A DNA stretch of 64,000 nucleotides from Candidatus Gastranaerophilales bacterium (GCA_944325865.1 CALVBS010000002.1:124001-188000), one strand, 5' to 3'; shown: positions 16,440-26,464, counted from the first letter of the stretch. The notes: a model not told the origin generated them from the letters alone. Made by a program: numbers and translations.

Positions 16440-17825
16440 CTAAAAAATTTTATATGGATTAAGAATATTATCAGGATCAAAAGTTTTTTTAATCTGACGC
16501 ATATAATTCAATGCGGTCTCGTTAATTACCATATGAATATGAGCTCTCTTATCTGCTCCGATACCATGCTCGCCTGATAAAATTCCGCCAAGAGAAGCCG
16601 TTAATTCATAAATCTCTGATTTAGCTTTCTTAAATCTCTTATATTCGTCTTCATCTCTGTAATCAATAGGAATTTGAGGATGAACACTGCCATCTCCGAC
16701 ATGTCCCACCATACAGACATCAAGATTATATTTTTCACAAATTGCACGGATACCCAGAACGAGTTCTGCGAGATTTTTTCTCGGCACAATGACATCATCA
16801 GTGGTAACATTCGGCTTCAATTTTGCACATGCCCCCATAGATGAACGTCTTGCCGTCCAAATTTTTTCATACTCATCATCATTTGTTGAATATTGGATAG
16901 CTGAAGCATTACAATGTTCAAGAATGGAAACTATTGCTTTCTGCTGGTATTCTATTGCAGATTCAAAGCCGTCAACCTCAATAACAAGTGCCGCTTCTTT
17001 CTCACACAAAAGATTTGCGGGATAAAATTTTTCAACGGTTTGAATAGCATTTTTATCCATAAAATCAAGAGTTGCAGGAAAAATTCTCTGTTCAATAATT
17101 GCATCAACGGCATCAACCGAATCTTGAACAGTATCAAAATATGCCATCAAAACTCTTTTAGCTTCAGGTTTCGGAATAAGTTTTAAAGTTGCCTCTACAA
17201 CAATACCGAGAGTTCCCTCAGAACCAACAAACAAACTGTTCAGGTTGTATCCTGTAGCATTTTTAATAGTACTTGCTCCTGTTCTTAAAATCTCACCGGA
17301 TGCGGTAACAACTTTCAAATCAATAACATAATCCTTTGTAGAGCCGTATTTAAATGTTTTAGCTCCGCCCGAAGCCTGAGCGATACTTCCGCCGATTGTT
17401 GATACAGCCAGATTAGAAGGATCCGGAGGATAAAAAAGGCCAAGTTTATCAGCCTCTTTTTGCAAATTACCCACAATGACACCCGGCTGCACAGTAGCCG
17501 TCATATTTTCACGGCTTAAATCCAGAATTTTATTCATTTTAGAAAAGTTAAGAATTATACCGCCATGTTCCGCTCTGCATGCCCCGACGACATTAGTGCC
17601 CGCACCCCGGCATATTACAGGGGTTCTATATTTTCTTGCAAGTTTTACAACATCCTGAACCTGCTCTGTATTCTCAACAAAAACAACAACATCAGGAAGA
17701 TTTTTTATAGAACGGGAATTGGCAGCATCCTGTGCATAGGCATACCTTTCCTCAAGCTCCGACAATACATTGTACGGGGTTAATGTATTTTTTAAATCCT
17801 TTATTAAATTATTCTTCATCAACAT
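16440..17825 (-). CDS. glcD: FAD-linked oxidase, glycolate oxidase subunit GlcD / D-lactate dehydrogenase type
   Basis: A 461-residue flavoprotein of the FAD-linked oxidase C family that oxidises a 2-hydroxyacid such as glycolate or D-lactate. The N-terminal PCMH-type FAD-binding domain holds VICRGAGTNVVGACRAEHGG (about 73-92) and PPDPSN...TIGGSIAQASGG (about 137-155). The C-terminal domain has VGHVGDGSVHP (about 375) with its substrate-binding His residues, and GGILSGEHGIGADKR near residue 425. The 5' end overlaps the coiled-coil gene by 17 bases; an ATG at 17819 is an alternative start and neither has a clear ribosome-binding site. No glcE or glcF lies adjacent, so the electron acceptor is unknown. 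Confidence 0.88.
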   Translation of the reverse strand: MLMKNNLIKDLKNTLTPYNVLSELEERYAYAQDAANSRSIKNLPDVVVFVENTEQVQDVVKLARKYRTPVICRGAGTNVVGACRAEHGGIILNFSKMNKILDLSRENMTATVQPGVIVGNLQKEADKLGLFYPPDPSNLAVSTIGGSIAQASGGAKTFKYGSTKDYVIDLKVVTASGEILRTGASTIKNATGYNLNSLFVGSEGTLGIVVEATLKLIPKPEAKRVLMAYFDTVQDSVDAVDAIIEQRIFPATLDFMDKNAIQTVEKFYPANLLCEKEAALVIEVDGFESAIEYQQKAIVSILEHCNASAIQYSTNDDEYEKIWTARRSSMGACAKLKPNVTTDDVIVPRKNLAELVLGIRAICEKYNLDVCMVGHVGDGSVHPQIPIDYRDEDEYKRFKKAKSEIYELTASLGGILSGEHGIGADKRAHIHMVINETALNYMRQIKKTFDPDNILNPYKIF

Positions 17826-20800
17826 ATGCAGTGAGCTTTTCTATATTTTCAGTTAATTTTCCTAATTGTTTGTCCAGTCTGTCAATTTTTGCAGTTATGA
17901 TATTTTCATCATATTCAGAAAGCATTTCCAGAGCCTTTTCAAGTTTCTGTTCAAGTCTGTCAATTCTCGTCTGCTGTTCTTCAAATCTTTCTTCAACAAC
18001 TTTTAACAAATCAGTCTGCTCCGGTGCCGTAAGTTTTATATTTTCCAACAGTTCATGTACTGATGCAGCCTTGACTGATTTATCATAAATACTGGAAATG
18101 GTTTCAGAAGTTCCGTCCATCCATTCACCAAGATACATCATAACATTCTGTAAAACTTTACCTGAACTTACAGTTTCATCAATTTTGTTTTCAATAAGCG
18201 ATAATCTTGAATCTATCTGCTTGTTATCCAGTTCATTTAATCTGTTTTCAAGCAGCGTACTGCGGCGTGAAAAATCTTCCAGACTCAAGCTCATTATACG
18301 CTGGGATTCTGTCGAATTCAAGAGAATTTTATTTGTTCTCGCACTTAAACTTAATATATCTTCACTAAGTTTATCAAAATCAGCCTTCAGATTAGGAGTT
18401 GCATTGTTATGCGATGCCATATTAATTTGAAGCTGTTCTATTGATTTAGCCATTTTGTTAATATTGGCGGAAATAACACCAAATTCATTTGAAGAAGTTG
18501 ATGATGATGAAATTTCATTCAATGTCAGACGCAGTTTCGCAAAATCAGATTCTACATCCTGAAGAGTATATGAATAAAAATCCATATCGCTGCCTGAACT
18601 TGAAATATTACTGAGCTGTTTTTTTACGTCCAGCAATGTTTGGTTAATGGCATTTGTTTTTTCTTCTACAAAATCTTTAATTTCCTCAGTTTCTTCTACA
18701 AACGACACCTGATCCATTGCCGAAAGAATTGCTGTCATAACAGAATCTTTTATGTCTTGAGAATTTTTCTCCAGATCAAGCTCTGAAACATTTTTCTCAA
18801 TTTTATTAATTTCTCCGATTAATTTTTGAAGATGAGTACTGATTTCTTTTGATTTTGCATCATCTGTATCGTTTTCAAAAGAAGCTCTCTGTTTTTCAAT
18901 TAATTCTTTTATATTTTGAATTTCTTCTTTTATATCATTATCATCAGCCATTGCCAAAATATCGACTTTGTTATGCAAAAGTTCAAGAGTTTTGGCAATC
19001 TTATCCTCTGAATTATCCAGTGTGTGAAGAATATCATCAAGTTTTGATGCTACTTCATCATCAATGGCAGTTCCTGCCATTTTTTGTCCGTTTTGTATAA
19101 GTTCTTTGATTTCTTCAATATCATCCTGAATAGCTGAGTTATCTTCCTGAGCAAGAATATCAACTTTCTTATGAAGCTCATTGACTGCATTTAAAACTTT
19201 TTCTGAAGAATCGGCAATTTCATCCTTCAACTCAGTTCCATCGTTCATTGCAAGAATATCTATCTTTGAATTTAGTTCTGCAACTGATTTAGATATCTTA
19301 TCCGATAATGAGGAAAGTTCATCACTCAACGCTGATTCACTCGACATTGCAATAATATCAACTTTCGAATGCAATTCCTGCAAAGAATGCAATAATTTTT
19401 CAGAAGATTCTGACACTTCATCACGAAAATCCGAATCATCACTCATAACAAGAACATCTATTTTAGAGCTTAACTCTGCAACTGACTGAGCTACCTTATT
19501 CGATAATTCCGAAATCTCATCATTATCAGCACTGTTGTCAGACATAGCAATAATATCCACTTTTGAATGAAGTTCTTCCAGCGAGTGCATCAATTTATCC
19601 GAAGTTTGAGAAATCTCGTCCTGCAATTCCGAATTATCTGCCATTGCAATAATATCAACTTTCGAATGCAATTCTTCAACAGATTTTTGAATATTTTTAT
19701 AAGATTCGGAAAGTTCATTACCTTTATCATTTCCTTCAAATGAAACAATTCTGTCAACTTTATCCTGAAGCTCCAATACTGTTTTTTGAATAACCATGCA
19801 TGAATCAAACAGCTCATCAAGTCCGTTATCTTCAGTATCTGTCATTGCCAGAATATCAACTTTCGAATGCAGTTCTGATATAGATTTTTCAATCTCTTCA
19901 CAATTTGAATTAATTGCCTGCAAATCTTGTGCATTATCTTTAATATTAAAATTTTCAATCTTTATACCGAGTTCATCCAATGAACTTATAATTTTTTCGG
20001 AAGACTCGGTAATACCATCAATCATTTCAGTATTATCATTTCGGGCAATAACATCCAGTCTTGCATCGATTGCATCGAATTTATCATTCAATATAGCAAT
20101 GGAATTTTGTAAAATTTTTCTGATTGAATCAATTAAATCTTCAGGAACAAACTCTGATTCAAGCCCATCAGTAATACCAAACTTTAGTTCTTCGATTTTA
20201 TCAGCAAGTTCTTTATTTGCACCTTCAATCAACTGTACAAAATTTTGTTCCTGAAGAATACGACTGAAATAGTCCTGAATGTCTTTCTCGTTTGAAAGAA
20301 GTTTCTCATCAAGAGTTCTGTCAATATGATCAAGGATATCAACCAGTGAATGTTCAAATTCTTTTCCGTTGTCACGAAGACATGAGTTTAACTCCTCAAC
20401 GGAGTTTCTCCAGTCATCAAAAAATGAATTAGTTTTATCTAAATTAACTTTTACATTATTATCAATATTTGCTATTGTTGAACTCATCAACTCAAGATTA
20501 TTTTTCGTAAAATCGTTCAAATAATCTTCCAGAGAAGTACAACGGGACACAATATCTCTGTATGTATTTTCTATTTTTACATAAGCGTCCTGATTATCCG
20601 TAAGGTTATCATTTATTTCGGAAAGCAAATTCAAATACGATAGCTGAATCTGATTTTTAATCTCTTCAATAATATTTTCAAAGTTAAATGAAGTAAATTT
20701 ACTTATCGCATCCTTTAAAGGTGCAAATTCCGAAAGTAAAAATTCGCCTTTCTCACCCAGAGCCTGAATAATATCCGTATTAATCAGAGAAAGCTGCTCT

Positions 20801-23544
20801 TTTAATTCATTAATCTTCTCATCAACGGTTTCAGTAATATTTTGAAGGTTATTTGTCTGACCTGACTTAATCTCACCGAGATTTGCAGAAATATATCCCA
20901 AACCCTTATCAACAAATTCAATACTGTCCTGAATCGAGGTTCTAAAGTTTTCACCGATTCCGTCACGCGAAGAATCTATTTCAGTTATAACATCATTTAA
21001 CTTATTAATTACAATCTCAAAGTGTCTTTCCGTATCGCCATTATTATTAACACTTAAAGAGTCAAACTTTTCATACAGATTTTTTAGTTCATTCTTAATT
21101 TCTACAACTTCAAGCAAAGAATTTTCTATTTTTGAACCGGTCTCAGACGCAATTTTTTCGGCGGAAATTACATATTCACCGAGTTTATTTTGAAGAACCG
21201 TCAAATTTTCATCATAAGCTGAATAATTATCACTGAGTTCCAGTTCAAGAGCCGATAATTTTTCTTCTATCTTTACAAGACTGTTACCGCCGAAATTGTC
21301 AACTGAACCCTTTACTGCAGAAATAAGTCCGCTTATTTCAGAAATTTTTTCATAAGTATCAAGCTTGTGCTTAGCACTATAATCCTGAATTCTTGTTTCC
21401 AGCTCTTTCAACTGATTCAGAAAATTTGCTTCCATAAGTTCTGTATGAGAACCGTTTTCAGAAATAACAGATTGCAGATTTTCATTTTTAGTTTGAATCT
21501 CTTGAAAAACGGAATTGATTAATTCTTTTATTTCTTTAATATTACTTATTTGCTCATCGGTTTTGCCTGCAACACCATAGAGTGTCTCTGAAATTTTTCC
21601 AAGAGGTTCTGTATAATCTTTTTGAGCTATCAATTCTTCAATAGCAGCAATTTTTGCTACAACCGAATTTTCAATTCCAATCCCTGAAGACGAAATCATA
21701 TCTTCCAATGTAACGAGATAATTATGTATTTCTGCTATTTTTTCATCAATATAGCCTTTATAATTTGATTCCTTGTAATTCAGATCTGCATCTAATTTTT
21801 GAATATCCTGAGAAATATGCTGCAATTCCGTTAATTTTTGCTCTATTTCTTCGGAATCAAATGAATCCTGAACTGCCCTCATATCATCGGAAAAACTTTC
21901 AAGTGCATCTTTAATTGCCGTCAAATATTCACTCATATGCAACGAAACATTCTCTTTAAATTCACCGATTTCTGAAGATGAATTTTGCAGTCCGGTCATA
22001 ATCTGGGAAAGTGCATGAGTGGAAACCTGATTCATTTCCTCCTTAAGTAAATCTACTTTATCACCTGCAACGGATATATCAGTTTTCAAATCGCTTATTT
22101 GATTTGAAAGGTTTGTTCTTATGTTTAATGCAATTTCATCAGTTTTACCTGAAACATTGTTCAAAACATCTGATACTGAATTTACTTTTGAAGTTATACT
22201 GTCATCAAAAGTTTTAAATTCCACATCAAAGCGGTTTAAATTATCTTTAATTACAGATAAATAATCATTAAGCGTATTCTCAAGAGTTTCAAGTTTTTCA
22301 TCTTTCAAAAGACTCTTTTTGAGAATCATGTCTTCTATAACCGCAATTTTTTCAGAAAGCGATGAATTAATTTCATAATTAGAGGAAGAAATTAACTCTT
22401 TGACGGTTTCCATTGAATTATAAACTTCTTCAAGCTTATGAGATACAAAATCCTTATAATCTGCTTCTCTGGCAACTAAACCCTCATCCAGTTTATTAAA
22501 ATCGTCAGATAATTTTTGAAATTCTTCTAACTTTTTGTCATAAAGCTCGGAGTTAAAACTTTCCTGAGAAGCTTTCATGTCATCAACAAAAGACCCGAGA
22601 GCCTCTCTTATAGAATTTAAATAATCAGCCAGCTTTGATGCAACATTTTCTTTAAAGTCACTTATCAATTCTGTAGAATTTTGAATACTTTCAAGAACGG
22701 AGGCAATCTCACTTTTGTAAGATTTTTTCAAATCTTCCTTTGCAGAATCTACTCTTGTAGTAATAAGAGCTATATCCATCTTCAAATCATCAAGTTGTTC
22801 CGCAAAATTTGCACTAAGGAGAGATTCAATCTCATCAACTTTAGATTTTGCGGAGTTAAGCATATTAACGAATTCATCTTTATCATTAATACGGGCAGAA
22901 ACCATTGACATAAGTTCGTCAATTTTAACAACAAGCCCTGCTGTATTTCCGCTCATAATCTGCATATTGGAAGCAATTTGAGCAACCCCGTCAGAACCGT
23001 TTGCAGTTATATCTTTCTTAATTTTTTCCAGATAACCGTATAAAGCTCCGATAGCCTGTGCCAACATTTCGTAATCTTCTTTAATATGTCCGTTTATATT
23101 ATTTTGAACATTAGCAAGATTATCTCCTATAGTTTTTTTAATATCATCCAAATAATCCGAATTTTTACTCGGGTATAATTCCTCAAGATAAGCCGATTTT
23201 TCAATAACTTTTACAATATCGTCCTTAAGGCCTTCAAGAAGACGCTCTTTATCAAATGTAACATTCAGAATTTCATTTTTAAAAGATTGTTCAAGTGTTC
23301 TCAATGCGTCAAGAATCTGTCCGGAATCCCCTGCATTCATGCCGTTATCAAGCATAGATTTGATATTATTCAAATCTTCAGAAAATTCCTCAAGCCTTTC
23401 AATTTCAACACTGCTTTTATTGTCAAAAGCATTTTTCATACTTTCTATCAGGACTGATTTCTCCTCGCTGTCAGATGCCAAATTGTCAATCTTTGCATTT
23501 ATATCCGCAAGAATTTTGTTAAAATCATCAACATTATAAGCCAT
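17809..23544 (-). CDS. Giant coiled-coil protein (1911 residues) with internal repeats
   Basis: No enzymatic domain is visible. The 1911 residues are almost entirely charged heptad- or hendecad-like helix, with no signal peptide and no membrane segment, so a cytoplasmic structural or cytoskeletal role is the simplest guess. Two repeat scales exist. A block at about 248-413 is repeated with divergence at about 482-641 (both contain an FKENV...L..YL.AI..AL..F.DDM pattern). Seven consecutive 33-residue units at about 1224-1455 begin ELHSKVDIIAM or a variant. The C-terminal 120 residues form a further coiled coil. I use ATG 23544 (MAYNVDDF) rather than an in-frame upstream start. The gene overlaps glcD by 17 bases, and kor is divergent. 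Confidence 0.75.
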   Translation of the reverse strand: MAYNVDDFNKILADINAKIDNLASDSEEKSVLIESMKNAFDNKSSVEIERLEEFSEDLNNIKSMLDNGMNAGDSGQILDALRTLEQSFKNEILNVTFDKERLLEGLKDDIVKVIEKSAYLEELYPSKNSDYLDDIKKTIGDNLANVQNNINGHIKEDYEMLAQAIGALYGYLEKIKKDITANGSDGVAQIASNMQIMSGNTAGLVVKIDELMSMVSARINDKDEFVNMLNSAKSKVDEIESLLSANFAEQLDDLKMDIALITTRVDSAKEDLKKSYKSEIASVLESIQNSTELISDFKENVASKLADYLNSIREALGSFVDDMKASQESFNSELYDKKLEEFQKLSDDFNKLDEGLVAREADYKDFVSHKLEEVYNSMETVKELISSSNYEINSSLSEKIAVIEDMILKKSLLKDEKLETLENTLNDYLSVIKDNLNRFDVEFKTFDDSITSKVNSVSDVLNNVSGKTDEIALNIRTNLSNQISDLKTDISVAGDKVDLLKEEMNQVSTHALSQIMTGLQNSSSEIGEFKENVSLHMSEYLTAIKDALESFSDDMRAVQDSFDSEEIEQKLTELQHISQDIQKLDADLNYKESNYKGYIDEKIAEIHNYLVTLEDMISSSGIGIENSVVAKIAAIEELIAQKDYTEPLGKISETLYGVAGKTDEQISNIKEIKELINSVFQEIQTKNENLQSVISENGSHTELMEANFLNQLKELETRIQDYSAKHKLDTYEKISEISGLISAVKGSVDNFGGNSLVKIEEKLSALELELSDNYSAYDENLTVLQNKLGEYVISAEKIASETGSKIENSLLEVVEIKNELKNLYEKFDSLSVNNNGDTERHFEIVINKLNDVITEIDSSRDGIGENFRTSIQDSIEFVDKGLGYISANLGEIKSGQTNNLQNITETVDEKINELKEQLSLINTDIIQALGEKGEFLLSEFAPLKDAISKFTSFNFENIIEEIKNQIQLSYLNLLSEINDNLTDNQDAYVKIENTYRDIVSRCTSLEDYLNDFTKNNLELMSSTIANIDNNVKVNLDKTNSFFDDWRNSVEELNSCLRDNGKEFEHSLVDILDHIDRTLDEKLLSNEKDIQDYFSRILQEQNFVQLIEGANKELADKIEELKFGITDGLESEFVPEDLIDSIRKILQNSIAILNDKFDAIDARLDVIARNDNTEMIDGITESSEKIISSLDELGIKIENFNIKDNAQDLQAINSNCEEIEKSISELHSKVDILAMTDTEDNGLDELFDSCMVIQKTVLELQDKVDRIVSFEGNDKGNELSESYKNIQKSVEELHSKVDIIAMADNSELQDEISQTSDKLMHSLEELHSKVDIIAMSDNSADNDEISELSNKVAQSVAELSSKIDVLVMSDDSDFRDEVSESSEKLLHSLQELHSKVDIIAMSSESALSDELSSLSDKISKSVAELNSKIDILAMNDGTELKDEIADSSEKVLNAVNELHKKVDILAQEDNSAIQDDIEEIKELIQNGQKMAGTAIDDEVASKLDDILHTLDNSEDKIAKTLELLHNKVDILAMADDNDIKEEIQNIKELIEKQRASFENDTDDAKSKEISTHLQKLIGEINKIEKNVSELDLEKNSQDIKDSVMTAILSAMDQVSFVEETEEIKDFVEEKTNAINQTLLDVKKQLSNISSSGSDMDFYSYTLQDVESDFAKLRLTLNEISSSSTSSNEFGVISANINKMAKSIEQLQINMASHNNATPNLKADFDKLSEDILSLSARTNKILLNSTESQRIMSLSLEDFSRRSTLLENRLNELDNKQIDSRLSLIENKIDETVSSGKVLQNVMMYLGEWMDGTSETISSIYDKSVKAASVHELLENIKLTAPEQTDLLKVVEERFEEQQTRIDRLEQKLEKALEMLSEYDENIITAKIDRLDKQLGKLTENIEKLTAYVDEE
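19180..19875 (-). repeat. Seven tandem 33-residue (99-base) coding repeats
   Basis: Units begin at 19875, 19773, 19674, 19575, 19476, 19377 and 19278; the first is 102 bases and the other six are 99. Each encodes ELxSKVDIxAM, an Asp/Ser-rich turn, then DExSxxSxK and a closing hydrophobic turn. A degenerate eighth unit follows to about 19090 and a further half-unit (LLHNKVDILAM) lies near 18960. Thirty-three residues equal three hendecads, which suits a right-handed or straight coiled coil. Confidence 0.85.
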
Positions 23545-23671
23545 TAATTTCCACTTTCTTTTAAAAATAAAATATCCCTTTTTATATTTTAGCAGAATTG
23601 TAACTTTACGCAAAAATATTAACTTTATTTATTACAACTTGTAAACATAAAGGCTCTTTTTCATTATGAAG

Positions 23672-23680
23672 TGCTATAAT
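23672..23680 (+). promoter_or_regulatory. Extended -10 promoter of the kor operon
   Basis: TGCTATAAT is an extended -10 element (TGn followed by a perfect TATAAT), 33 bases before the korD ATG. An AAAGGA ribosome-binding site lies between. The -35 region is weak, as is common with extended -10 promoters. Confidence 0.6.
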
Positions 23681-23713
23681 AGTATTTAGGCATGGTGAGA
23701 AAGAAAGGATAGT

Positions 23714-23926
23714 ATGGGTCGAATAGTTATTGACGAAACAAAATGTAAGGCATGCTATTTGTGCATAGAAGAATGCCCTAAAAAGTTAATAAAAAAAAGT
23801 TCAAAGACAAATAAGCTCGGAGATCATCTGGTTGAATTCGATGACCCGGATAATCAATGTATAGGATGTGCAATGTGTGCAACAAGATGTCCTGATATGG
23901 CAATCACCGAGGTTTACAGAGGATAA
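23714..23926 (+). CDS. korD: 2-oxoacid:ferredoxin oxidoreductase delta (ferredoxin-like) subunit
   Basis: A 70-residue two-[4Fe-4S] ferredoxin-like subunit. The cluster motifs are CKACYLCIEECPKK (about 12-25) and CIGCAMCATRCPD (about 51-63). It passes electrons from the TPP-containing catalytic subunit to free ferredoxin. The order delta-alpha-beta-gamma and the short separate delta subunit are typical of KOR/VOR-type enzymes. It is the first gene of the operon, 8 bases before korA, behind an extended -10 promoter. Confidence 0.9.
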   Translation: MGRIVIDETKCKACYLCIEECPKKLIKKSSKTNKLGDHLVEFDDPDNQCIGCAMCATRCPDMAITEVYRG

Positions 23927-23934
23927 AATAATTT

Positions 23935-25008
23935 ATGGAATGCTTAACAAAAACAAATAAAAAAGTTTTAATGAAGGGGAATTATGCCATTGCAAACGCA
24001 GCAGTTATGGCAGGATGCGAATGTTATTTCGGGTATCCGATTACACCTCAGAGCGAAATCGGAGAATTTATGAGCGGAAAAATGCAGGAATTAAACAGAG
24101 CATATGTTTCTGCAGAAAGTGAACTTGCCGCAATTAATATGGTAATAGGAGCATGCTCCACCGGAGCAAAAGCAATGACATCATCATCTTCATGTGCAGT
24201 AGCACTTATGCAGGAGGCAATTTCCTATGCTTCCGCAGATGAACTGCCTGTAGTTCTGGTAAGTGTAATGAGAGGCGGCCCCGGCTTAGGCAATATATAT
24301 CCTTCTCAGGGAGATTATAATCAGGCTACCATCGGCGGCGGCGACGGAGATTATCAGAATATAGTTCTTGCTCCGTCAACAGTTCAGGAATGTATTGATT
24401 TAACTTATAAAGCTTTTTATCTTGCACACAAGTATAGAAATCCTACAATTCTTCTTGCTGACGGGCTGTTAGGTCAAATGATGGAGCCAGTTGAATTCGG
24501 AGAATATCCGTATCCGGAAATTGACAATTCAGGCTGGGCTTTAACAGGAGCAAAAGGCAGACACGGAAGAGTTATACGCTCCTACGCTCCTCTTGCTGAA
24601 GACCAGTGCGTATTTTTAAATAAACTGTTCGGCAAATATAAACAAATAGAAGAAAACGAAACTGATTGGGAAGAAATTAATACTGAAGATGCAGATATTG
24701 TTGTGGTAAGTTTCGGCAGCCCTTCAAGAAATGTTAAATCAGCAATGAAAATTTGCAGAAAAGAAGGTTTGAAAGTCGGAATTTTAAGACCAATTACGCT
24801 ATGGCCGTTCCCGTCTAAGAGAATTTATGAACTTACACAGTCAGTTAAGAAATTTTTGGTTGTGGAAGTAAATATGGGGCAGATGCTTCGTGACGTAAAA
24901 CTTGCGGTAAACGGTGCGGCACCTGTTGAATTTTTCAACAGACCTGTAGGCAACCCGCCGGAAGTTGATGATATAGTAAATAAAATTAAAGAAATTATAA
25001 AGGAATAA
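23935..25008 (+). CDS. korA: 2-oxoacid:ferredoxin oxidoreductase alpha subunit
   Basis: The 357-residue alpha subunit carries the pyrimidine-binding TPP half and the C-terminal transketolase-like domain. YFGYPITPQSEIGEFM (about 32-47) and VSAESELAAINMVIGACSTGAKAMTSSSS (residues about 58-86) are the conserved substrate and TPP segments. FGSPSRNVKSAM and VEVNMGQMLRDV lie in the C-terminal half. The enzyme decarboxylates a 2-oxoacid (2-oxoglutarate or a branched-chain oxoacid) to an acyl-CoA and reduces ferredoxin. It works only without oxygen, which points to an anaerobe. The stop and the korB start are 1 base apart. Which 2-oxoacid is used cannot be decided from sequence alone. Confidence 0.9.
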   Translation: MECLTKTNKKVLMKGNYAIANAAVMAGCECYFGYPITPQSEIGEFMSGKMQELNRAYVSAESELAAINMVIGACSTGAKAMTSSSSCAVALMQEAISYASADELPVVLVSVMRGGPGLGNIYPSQGDYNQATIGGGDGDYQNIVLAPSTVQECIDLTYKAFYLAHKYRNPTILLADGLLGQMMEPVEFGEYPYPEIDNSGWALTGAKGRHGRVIRSYAPLAEDQCVFLNKLFGKYKQIEENETDWEEINTEDADIVVVSFGSPSRNVKSAMKICRKEGLKVGILRPITLWPFPSKRIYELTQSVKKFLVVEVNMGQMLRDVKLAVNGAAPVEFFNRPVGNPPEVDDIVNKIKEIIKE

Positions 25009-25009
25009 A

Positions 25010-25768
25010 ATGGCAGTACAAACATTTAAAATACCTGAATCTATACGAGAAGGGGCAAAATTTTCATTTTGTCCGGGATGTGACCATGGTGTTGCAGTAC
25101 GTTTGGTTGCGGAAGTTCTTGATGAACTGGGATTAACAGAAAATACAATTTTAGCGGCATCTATAGGATGTTCCGTTACTATTTATGACTTTCTTGACAT
25201 TGATGCCGTTGAAGCTCCGCATGGGAGAGCTCTGGCAGAGGCTACCGGTATAAAAAGAGCAAGACCCGACAAATGCGTTTTTACATATCAGGGAGACGGA
25301 GACTTTGCGTCAATAGGACTTGCTGAAAGTTTACACGCAGCCCTCAGAGGCGAAAGTATCACTGCAATATGTATTAACAATACCACTTATGGAATGACGG
25401 GCGGCCAGCTCGGGCCTACAACTCTTCTAGGACAAAAAACAACCACTTCTCCGACAGGCAGAAATGTTGAATATTACGGCTACCCGATTAAAATTGCCGA
25501 ACATGTTGCTCTTTGCGACGGCACCGCTTACAGTGCAAGAGTTTCTCTTGATACTGTTGCGAATATAAGAAAAGCAAAACAGGCAATAAAAAAAGCTTTT
25601 GAAATACAAATGCAAGGTTTAGGCTTTACTTTCATAGAAATACTTTCAACATGCCCGACAAACTGGAAAATGACACCGCAAGAATCGCATGAACGTGTCA
25701 GAACTCAGATGATGGAAGTATTCAAACCTGGTGTATATAAAGATATAACTTTAGAGAAAACAGTTTAA
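25010..25768 (+). CDS. korB: 2-oxoacid:ferredoxin oxidoreductase beta (TPP-binding) subunit
   Basis: The 252-residue beta subunit binds the diphosphate of thiamine. Signatures are FCPGCDHGVAVRLV near residue 20 and GDGDFASIGLAE (about 93-104) followed by INNTTYGMTGGQ (about 122-133); together these form the GDG-to-NN Mg-TPP motif. The TGGQLGPTT stretch is typical of KOR/VOR-type enzymes. Separation from korA is 1 base and from korC about 15 bases, so the complex is made from one mRNA. The length suits a separate beta subunit of a four-subunit enzyme. Confidence 0.93.
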   Translation: MAVQTFKIPESIREGAKFSFCPGCDHGVAVRLVAEVLDELGLTENTILAASIGCSVTIYDFLDIDAVEAPHGRALAEATGIKRARPDKCVFTYQGDGDFASIGLAESLHAALRGESITAICINNTTYGMTGGQLGPTTLLGQKTTTSPTGRNVEYYGYPIKIAEHVALCDGTAYSARVSLDTVANIRKAKQAIKKAFEIQMQGLGFTFIEILSTCPTNWKMTPQESHERVRTQMMEVFKPGVYKDITLEKTV

Positions 25769-25783
25769 GTAAAAAGGATTTTG

Positions 25784-26338
25784 ATGATTATGGAAAAAAA
25801 TTTTGTAATAGCTGGTTTTGGCGGACAGGGTGTATTATTGGCGGGAGAAGTGCTTGCCAATGCATTTATGCTTGCAAATAAATACGTAACATGGTATCCG
25901 TGTTACGGTGCAGAAATGAGAGGCGGAACCGTTAATTGCGAAATTGTTGTAAATGACAGCGAGGACGTAAGTGCAGTTAACAAAAAAGAAGCAGATTTTG
26001 TTATTGCTTTAAATCAGGCATCAGTTGACAGATTTATCTCAAAAATAAAAAAAGGCGGCTGGTTGATTGCAAATTCATCGCTTGCTAAAGAAATAAGAAC
26101 CAGAGCGGATATCAATTATTTATTTGCACCTGTAACAAAGCTGGCTGAAAATTTAGGCAACATAAAAATGACTAATATACTTGCATTAGGTTTAGCTGCA
26201 AAAGTGAGCAAACTGGTTTCTGTTGAAACTCTGGCAGAAGCTCTTGATAATGTCATTCCGGCTCACAGAAAACACCTTTTGCCGCTTAATTTGAAAGCTT
26301 TAAAAATAGGCTATGAGTATGATTTATTGCCTGCATAA
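25784..26338 (+). CDS. korC: 2-oxoacid:ferredoxin oxidoreductase gamma subunit
   Basis: The 184-residue gamma subunit, which contributes to the CoA-binding side of the complex. FVIAGFGGQGVLLAGEVLANAF and YPCYGAEMRGGTVNCEIVV are the family segments. I use ATG 25784, 5 bases after AAAGGA; ATG 25790 (11 bases after it) is an alternative, and a TTG at 25781 is unlikely. It ends the kor operon. No terminator hairpin is visible downstream. Confidence 0.92.
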   Translation: MIMEKNFVIAGFGGQGVLLAGEVLANAFMLANKYVTWYPCYGAEMRGGTVNCEIVVNDSEDVSAVNKKEADFVIALNQASVDRFISKIKKGGWLIANSSLAKEIRTRADINYLFAPVTKLAENLGNIKMTNILALGLAAKVSKLVSVETLAEALDNVIPAHRKHLLPLNLKALKIGYEYDLLPA

Positions 26339-26464
26339 GCATAAAATCACCTAAAAAGTCGATTTAAAAATTTCACAATACGCTTATCCTGATAATGTAG
26401 ATAATGATATAAAATTTGAAACAATTTTTCATTGACTATTTATATTATTTAAGAGGTTTTTCTG

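Noticed and set aside
19180-19875. 99-base tandem repeats, considered as a CRISPR array
   Set aside because: The repeats are in frame, encode similar peptides and have no distinct spacers; they belong to the coiled-coil gene.
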